Origin: a bacterium
Lineage (GTDB): Bacteria; Chloroflexota; Dormibacteria; Aeolococcales; Bog-877
Assembly (NCBI GenBank): GCA_021798435.1
Contig: JAJZGN010000107.1
Span: forward strand, 1 to 6,754
DNA: 6,754 bases
Reading direction: 5' to 3'
The first letter of the stretch is position 1; every line of letters begins with the position of its first letter. The notes beneath the pieces were generated by a model. That model saw only the letters and a program-made list of their open reading frames with translations, did no database searches and was not told the origin of the DNA. Of this stretch, positions 1 through 4,423 are shown in pieces. Position numbers and translations under genes: made by a program.

Positions 1-2
1 CA

Positions 3-3000
3 TCAGGCGGTGGCTCCCGGGGCCGGACCGGACACGGCTTCCGCCAGCAACCGCTCCTGCTCCTCCAGGTGGGCTTTCATCGAGCCCTCGGAGGGGGAGG
101 CCGCCACCGCCCGCCCGGCGTATCCCAGCTCCATCCCCGGGGGCAGCAGGGGCTGCAGCCGGGGGGCGACGTAGCCGAAGGCACCCATGTTCCGGGGCTC
201 TTCCTGGACGAAGGTGACCGACGCCATCTTGGGGTAGGTGGCCAGGGCAGCGGAAAGCGCCGAAGCCGGGAATGGATACAGCACCTCCAGGCGCAGCACC
301 GCGGTGTCCTCCCTCCCCTCCTTGGCGAGCCGCGCCTCCAGCTCGTGGGCCACCTTGCCGCTCGCCACCAGCAGGCGGCGGACGCCGGGCCCCGGCGGCC
401 TTGGTGCCAGCACCGCTCGCAGCCCTCCGGTGGCCATCTCCGAGGCGGGCGAGGCGTAGCTGGGGAGGCGCAGCCCGCTCTTGGGGGTGAAGACCACCAA
501 GGGGCGGCGCTCATCGGAGAGCGCCTGGAGCCGAAGGAGGTGGAAGTACTGGGCAGCGGTCGAGGGGTAGGCGAGGCGGAGATTGCCGCCGGCGGCCAGC
601 TCGAGGAAGCGCTCGATGCGAGCGCTGGAGTGCTCTGGGCCGCTGCCCTCGTACCCGTGGGGCAGCAGCAGGGTGAGCCGGCACTCCTGGCCCCATTTGG
701 CCTGCCCGGCGGCCAGAAACTGGTCCACGACCACCTGGGCGTTGTTGAAGAAGTCGCCGTACTGCGCCTCCCAGATCACCAGCGCCTCCGGCTGGGTGAC
801 GGCGAAGCCGTATTCGAAGGCCATGGCCGCGAACTCAGAGAGGGGACTGTTGCGAACCTCAATGGTGGCCGTGGCCCCTTCCAGGTGCTGGATCGGGGCA
901 TACGCCTGGCCGGTGTCGGGGTCGTGGAGGACCAGGTGGCGCTGGCTGAATGTCCCCCTCTCTGTGTCCTGACCTGTGAGCCGGATAGCCACCCCCTCGG
1001 TGAGGAGCGCCGCCAGACCGAGGGCCTCGGCCTGGGCCCAGGGCACGCTGCCGCCATCGGCAAGCGCCGCGGCCCGCTGGGAGAACGCCCGTGCCAGCTT
1101 GGGATTCATGCGGAAGCCCGGGGGAAGTTGCGCCAGCTGGGAGTCCATCTCCCGGAGCCGCTCTCGAGGAACTGCGGTCGCGACGGCGGGCAGGCCGTCG
1201 GGCTCGGCCATCCGGCCGTTGCCCACCGCCGCCGATGCCAGCTCAGCGCTGCGCGCCACCACCCGGCGATGAGCCTCCGCCATCTCCTGGTAGCGGAGTG
1301 CCTGCTCGGCCCCCACCTCGTCGGCGGTCAGGATCCCCTGCCGGACCAGCTCCGCACCGTACACCGCGGCCGGGGTGGGATGGCTGCGGATGCGGGCCGC
1401 CATCTGCGGCTGGGTGTAGGCGGGCTCGTCTCCCTCGTTGTGACCCCACCGCCGGTAGCCGATGAGGTCGATGAGCACGTCGCGCTCGAAGGTGGTCCGG
1501 AAGGCCACCGCGAGTCGGACGGCGTCCAGGCAGGCCTCCAGGTCGTCCCCGTTGACGTGGACGATGGGGATGTCATAGCCCTTGGCGATGTCGCTGGCGT
1601 AGCGGGTGGAGCGCCCGTCCAGCGGCTCGGTGGTGAATCCGATCTGGTTGTTGGCGATGATGTGCAGGGTGCCGCCCACGCGATAGCCCTCCAGCCCCTG
1701 CAGGTTGAGGGTCTCGGTGACCACCCCCTGCCCGGTGAAGGCGGCGTCGCCATGGATCAGGATCGGCACCGCCCGACGGGTGTCCTGAAGTATCTCCGGC
1801 GCCCGGTGGGTGGTCTGGCGGGCCCGGGTCCGCCCCTCGACGACCGCATCCACGACCTCCAGATGGCTGGGGTTGTGGGTCAGCACCACCGCCACCTCCT
1901 GGCCCGAGGGCAGGCGGTAGCTACCCTCGGCGCCGTAGTGGTACTTGACGTCTCCGGTCCAGGCACCACCGAGATAAGCCTGGCTCTCGAACTCGGCGAT
2001 GATCTCGTCCAGCGACCGCCCCACGATCCGGGCGGTGACGTTGAGCCGGCCGCGATGGGCCATTCCGAGAAGGACCTCCTCGGCGCCTGCCCCGGCGAGC
2101 AGGGAGATCGACTCCTCCAGCATCGGGACCAGGGCGTCCACCCCCTCGATGGAGAAGGTGTGCTGGCCGAGGTAGGTCTTGCGCAGGAAGCGCTCGAAGG
2201 CGTCCACCTGGGCGAGGCGCTGGAAGAGGTGGCGCCGGTCTTCAGGGCTCAGCGGGCGCCGGTGGGCTCCGGACTCGATCTGCCGCCGGAGCCAGGCGCG
2301 CTGCTCATGGCTCGAGATGTGCTCGATCTCGTAGGCGATGGTGCCGCAGTAGGTGCGGCGCATCTCGGGCAGGACCTCGGCCAGGTTGTGACCCGGAACC
2401 GCCACCCGGAGGACCTCGGCGGGAACCGCCTCCATGAGCTCCTGGCTGAGACCGGCGGTGCCCGGATCCAGAGCGGGGTCACCGGGCGGGTCGCTTTCCA
2501 GCGGGTCGAGGTGGGCGGCGAGGTGGCCGTGGGTGCGGAAGGCCTGCACCAACGACATCCCCGAGGCCACCGCCCGGAGCAGCTCCGGTCCCGCGGACGC
2601 GGGCCGGGTTCGGACGGGTGCCACCACGGCGGGTGCCGTGGTGGTGGGGAGCGGTGGCATCTCCAGCCTGAGGTCGGCGAAGATGTCGGCGTAGAAGCCA
2701 TCGTCCCCGGCCAGTAGCCCCTCGAGCCGCCGGAGCAGCATCCCCGACTCCAACCCCTGGACGATGCGATGGTCGTAGGTGCTGGTGGCGGTCATCACCG
2801 GGCGCAGCCCGAGGGCGGCGGCGGCCTCGTCGGCGAGCCCGGAGAAGCCGGCCGGGTTGCCGATCGCTCCCAGGGCGATGATCGCCGACTGGCCCGCCAT
2901 CAGCCGGGGAACCGAAGCCACAGTCCCCACCCCGCCGGGATTGGTCAGCGTCAGCGTGGCCCCCTCGAGGTCCTCCACCGCGAGCCCCCCGGACCGGGTC

Positions 3001-4232
3001 CTGTCCACCAGCTCCTCGTATCGGCCCTGGAACTGCTGAAAGGACAGCCTCTCCGCCCCCTTTATGACCGGCACCAGGAGGAAGCGGGAGCCATCCCTGC
3101 GCTCCACGTCCACCGCCAGCCCGAGGTTGACGCCGGGCTGCTGGGCTCGGCCCGGCCGGCCCTCCAGGCTCCGGAAGGAGGAGGAGAAGGCCGGCATCTC
3201 GCGGGCCGCCCGAACCAGCGCGTGGGCGATGAGGTGGGTGTAGGAGCAGCGCAGTTGGGAGCGCCCGGCGATCCGGAGGAGCTCGTTGAGCTGGTGCCGG
3301 CGCTCGACCAAGACCGGGACCTCGAAGGTCCTGAAGCTGGTGGCCGTCGGGACTCCGAGGCTGGCCTCCATCGCCTGCACCAGGACGGCGGCCGAACCCT
3401 TGATCGGCACCACCTCGCCCCGGGCTGGCCCGTCCTCCCCGGCCCGCAGCACGTCGCCCCGGCGGACGACGCCTCCCGGGCCGGTGCCCCGCACCCGGTC
3501 CAGGTCGGTACCGGAGAGGGCCGCGGCTCGGCGGGCCAGGGGAGTGGCGTCCACCGGAGCCGCAGCCTCTCTCGGCCCAGCCAGGGAGGGCGGACGGGTG
3601 GGCGCAGGAGTGGCCACGGCCACCGCCCCAAGCTCGCCGGCGGCGGCCACGCGGGCCAGGGGCGTGCCCACCGCCACGGTGGCGCCCTCCTCGACCAGGA
3701 TGTCGACGAGGGTCCCGGACACCGGGGACGGCACTTCAGCGTCCACCTTGTCGGTCTGGATCTCCACCAAGGTGTCGCCAGCCGCCACCGCCTCCCCCAC
3801 CCGGCGGTGCCAGCTGCCCACCACGCCCTCGGTCACCGACTCCCCCAGGGCGGGCAGAGGGACCTCCACCAGCTCGGTGGAAGAGGTCGATTCCCCCCCT
3901 GCCACCGGAGCCAGGCCGGACTCGCCCGCCGGGGCACCGGGCGTGGCGAGCAGATCGTCCACCTCGAGCACGGCCAGGGGAGCGCCCACGGCCACCGTGT
4001 CCCCCTCCTGGGCCAGGATCCTGGCCAGCCGTCCGCCCTCCGGGGCGGGCACCTCGGCGTCGATCTTGTCCGTCTGCACCTCCACCAGGGTGTCCCCGGC
4101 CGCCACCTGCTCGCCCACTTGGCGGCGCCAGCTGCCGATCACGCCCTCGGTGATCGACTCCCCCATCTGCGGAAGAGTCACCTCCAGGGTTCGGCCCGGC
4201 ACGTTTCCTCCAAGGGCAAGAAGAGGCGGCAC
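3..4232 (-). CDS. kgd: Multifunctional 2-oxoglutarate dehydrogenase: two lipoyl domains, E3-binding domain, E2 succinyltransferase and E1 fused (Kgd/OdhA type)
   Basis: Predicted to decarboxylate 2-oxoglutarate (E1, thiamine diphosphate) and pass the succinyl group through lipoyl-lysine to CoA (E2), in the cytoplasmic TCA cycle. Domains of the 1409-residue product: lipoyl 1 at about 15-91 (lysine K56 in QTDKIDAE); lipoyl 2 at about 121-196 (K162 in QTDKVDAE); subunit-binding domain at about 228-264 (PLARRAA, GTGPGG); E2 core at about 273-515 with VPTATS, LTNPGGVGT, SVPRLM and catalytic H488 in YDHRIVQG; Pro/Ala/Thr linker at 521-547; E1 at 548-1409. E1 hallmarks are GMAHRGRLNV (H726), KYHYG (H765), NPSHLE, GDAAFTGQG (D829) with NNQIGFTT (N862, I864) for Mg-ThDP, GHNEGDEP, NSPLSEFA and PHGYEGSGPEHSSAR (H1192). 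The core is clearly Kgd-like, but mycobacterial and corynebacterial homologues lack the lipoyl and binding domains and have a different N-terminus. The stop is TGA at 5-3. The GTG at 4232 gives the longest form; GTG at 4202 (1399 residues) is an equally credible start. The gene order gives no hint of an operon partner, since only two bases lie beyond the stop. Confidence 0.95.
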   Translation of the reverse strand: MPPLLALGGNVPGRTLEVTLPQMGESITEGVIGSWRRQVGEQVAAGDTLVEVQTDKIDAEVPAPEGGRLARILAQEGDTVAVGAPLAVLEVDDLLATPGAPAGESGLAPVAGGESTSSTELVEVPLPALGESVTEGVVGSWHRRVGEAVAAGDTLVEIQTDKVDAEVPSPVSGTLVDILVEEGATVAVGTPLARVAAAGELGAVAVATPAPTRPPSLAGPREAAAPVDATPLARRAAALSGTDLDRVRGTGPGGVVRRGDVLRAGEDGPARGEVVPIKGSAAVLVQAMEASLGVPTATSFRTFEVPVLVERRHQLNELLRIAGRSQLRCSYTHLIAHALVRAAREMPAFSSSFRSLEGRPGRAQQPGVNLGLAVDVERRDGSRFLLVPVIKGAERLSFQQFQGRYEELVDRTRSGGLAVEDLEGATLTLTNPGGVGTVASVPRLMAGQSAIIALGAIGNPAGFSGLADEAAAALGLRPVMTATSTYDHRIVQGLESGMLLRRLEGLLAGDDGFYADIFADLRLEMPPLPTTTAPAVVAPVRTRPASAGPELLRAVASGMSLVQAFRTHGHLAAHLDPLESDPPGDPALDPGTAGLSQELMEAVPAEVLRVAVPGHNLAEVLPEMRRTYCGTIAYEIEHISSHEQRAWLRRQIESGAHRRPLSPEDRRHLFQRLAQVDAFERFLRKTYLGQHTFSIEGVDALVPMLEESISLLAGAGAEEVLLGMAHRGRLNVTARIVGRSLDEIIAEFESQAYLGGAWTGDVKYHYGAEGSYRLPSGQEVAVVLTHNPSHLEVVDAVVEGRTRARQTTHRAPEILQDTRRAVPILIHGDAAFTGQGVVTETLNLQGLEGYRVGGTLHIIANNQIGFTTEPLDGRSTRYASDIAKGYDIPIVHVNGDDLEACLDAVRLAVAFRTTFERDVLIDLIGYRRWGHNEGDEPAYTQPQMAARIRSHPTPAAVYGAELVRQGILTADEVGAEQALRYQEMAEAHRRVVARSAELASAAVGNGRMAEPDGLPAVATAVPRERLREMDSQLAQLPPGFRMNPKLARAFSQRAAALADGGSVPWAQAEALGLAALLTEGVAIRLTGQDTERGTFSQRHLVLHDPDTGQAYAPIQHLEGATATIEVRNSPLSEFAAMAFEYGFAVTQPEALVIWEAQYGDFFNNAQVVVDQFLAAGQAKWGQECRLTLLLPHGYEGSGPEHSSARIERFLELAAGGNLRLAYPSTAAQYFHLLRLQALSDERRPLVVFTPKSGLRLPSYASPASEMATGGLRAVLAPRPPGPGVRRLLVASGKVAHELEARLAKEGREDTAVLRLEVLYPFPASALSAALATYPKMASVTFVQEEPRNMGAFGYVAPRLQPLLPPGMELGYAGRAVAASPSEGSMKAHLEEQERLLAEAVSGPAPGATA
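3441..3551 (-). other. Peripheral subunit-binding (E3-binding) domain coding segment
   Basis: Codons about 228-264 match the small three-helix domain by which E2 proteins hold E3 (or E1): ATPLARRAAALSGTDL followed by the loop GTGPGGVVRRGDV. The conserved basic pair after the first helix start (LARRAA) and the GTGPGG loop are intact. Its position between the second lipoyl domain and the E2 core is the standard E2 order. Since E1 is already covalently attached here, the inferred partner is dihydrolipoamide dehydrogenase, which is not encoded in this window. Confidence 0.85.
3645..3872 (-). repeat. Lipoyl domain copy 2 of the Kgd-type fusion
   Basis: Codons about 121-196 encode a second lipoyl domain: LPALGESVTEG, hairpin QTDKVDAEV with K162, then EEGATVAVG. 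It is separated from copy 1 by a linker of about 30 residues rich in Ala, Gly, Pro and Ser, and followed by another Ala/Pro-rich linker of about 30 residues leading to the subunit-binding domain. Flexible linkers of this composition are usual between lipoyl domains in E2 proteins. Both copies keep the target lysine, so both look functional. Confidence 0.92.
3960..4190 (-). repeat. Lipoyl domain copy 1 of the Kgd-type fusion
   Basis: Codons about 15-91 encode a canonical E2-type lipoyl (biotinyl/lipoyl) domain: it opens with LPQMGESITEG, carries the lipoylation hairpin QTDKIDAEV with K56, and ends with the EGDTVAVG strand and PLAVLEV. It is one of two tandem copies in this gene; hand alignment to copy 2 gives 51 identical residues over 76 aligned, and the DNA is visibly similar too. 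The domain should act as a swinging arm shuttling the succinyl group between the E1 and E2 sites and the reduced lipoamide to E3. Confidence 0.92.
4206..4211 (-). promoter_or_regulatory. Strong Shine-Dalgarno inside the annotated 5' end of kgd, pointing to a GTG start at 4202
   Basis: On the minus strand GGAGGA lies three bases upstream of an in-frame GTG (4202-4200). That start would give a protein beginning VPGRTLEVTLPQ, very close to the usual start of lipoyl-E2 proteins. The spacing is short (four bases from GGAGG). The upstream GTG at 4232 has a weaker GAGGG (4245-4241) at a spacing of eight bases. The sequence alone does not decide between them; the difference is ten residues outside any domain. 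Confidence 0.5.
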
Positions 4233-4273
4233 TCGGCGGACCCTCGGGTGCGCCCGACCGCCCGCTGCTTATT

Positions 4274-4282
4274 AGGATAGTA
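4274..4282 (-). promoter_or_regulatory. Possible -10 region of the kgd promoter
   Basis: The only AT-rich patch upstream of kgd is at 4269-4282; on the minus strand it reads TACTATCCTAATAA and contains two overlapping TANNNT hexamers, TACTAT (4282-4277) and TATCCT (4279-4274). It sits about 40 bases before the GTG at 4232, a sensible place for a promoter. No convincing -35 hexamer is present at 16-19 bases upstream, so this is a weak call. Confidence 0.22.
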
Positions 4283-4310
4283 CCCGGCAGGGCGAACTGG
4301 CTCCGGGGGC

Positions 4311-4339
4311 TTGACTCCGGGCAGCGAAAGGCCCAAGAT
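4311..4339 (+). promoter_or_regulatory. Possible sigma-70-type promoter of nrdJ, overlapping NrdR box 1
   Basis: TTGACT at 4311-4316 matches the -35 consensus TTGACA at five of six positions. Seventeen bases further on, CAAGAT (4334-4339) is a modest -10 with the conserved A at position 2 and T at position 6. Transcription would begin near 4346, giving a leader of about 78 bases before the ATG at 4424. The -10 lies inside the first NrdR-like box, as expected for a repressor operator. The -35 is good and the -10 is weak, so the exact promoter is uncertain. Confidence 0.4.
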
Positions 4340-4346
4340 ATTGCGC
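4331..4346 (+). promoter_or_regulatory. NrdR box 1 (operator of nrdJ)
   Basis: The 16-base site GCCCAAGATATTGCGC has the imperfect palindromic core CAAGATATTG, which fits the NrdR core CWATATATWG at nine of ten positions. NrdR is the ATP/dATP-sensing repressor of bacterial ribonucleotide reductase genes and typically binds two such boxes in tandem. Here the box lies 78 bases before the nrdJ start, overlapping the likely -10. The regulator itself is not in the window. Confidence 0.75.
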
Positions 4347-4362
4347 CTGGGCCAGGTCCTCA

Positions 4363-4378
4363 CCCCAAGATATGGGAC
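4363..4378 (+). promoter_or_regulatory. NrdR box 2 (operator of nrdJ)
   Basis: The 16-base site CCCCAAGATATGGGAC shares CCCAAGATAT exactly with box 1 and matches the NrdR core CWATATATWG at eight of ten positions. It starts exactly 32 bases after box 1, about three helical turns, the spacing expected for cooperative NrdR binding on one DNA face. It lies between the inferred transcription start and the ribosome-binding site. Confidence 0.72.
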
Positions 4379-4410
4379 CGGGCCGCCTCGTCCACCCAGA
4401 ACGTCCTGCC

Positions 4411-4416
4411 AGGAGG
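4411..4416 (+). promoter_or_regulatory. Ribosome-binding site of nrdJ
   Basis: A perfect AGGAGG lies seven bases before the ATG at 4424. This fixes the start in preference to the internal ATG at 4532 (residue 37), which is where similarity to other NrdJ proteins begins but which has no comparable site in front of it. Confidence 0.85.
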
Positions 4417-4423
4417 AGATCCC

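Noticed and set aside
69..2717. Long plus-strand open frame (882 codons) antisense to kgd
   Set aside because: It lies entirely opposite the E1/E2 coding sequence, its product is rich in Gly, His, Arg and Pro with no recognisable domain, and such antisense frames are normal in high-GC genes with G/C-rich third positions.
2769..4280. Plus-strand open frame (503 codons) antisense to the E2 and lipoyl part of kgd
   Set aside because: The product is low-complexity His/Gly/Arg-rich, and its internal similarity simply mirrors the duplicated lipoyl domains on the other strand.
4301..4321. Direct repeat CTCCGGG at 4301-4307 and 4315-4321
   Set aside because: Seven G/C-rich bases recurring within a high-GC intergenic region is expected by chance, and it matches no operator I know.
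4233..4423. Cobalamin riboswitch before the B12-dependent reductase
   Set aside because: The leader after the likely start is only about 78 bases, too short for a cobalamin riboswitch, and no B12-box-like element was seen; the region is explained by the NrdR-like boxes.
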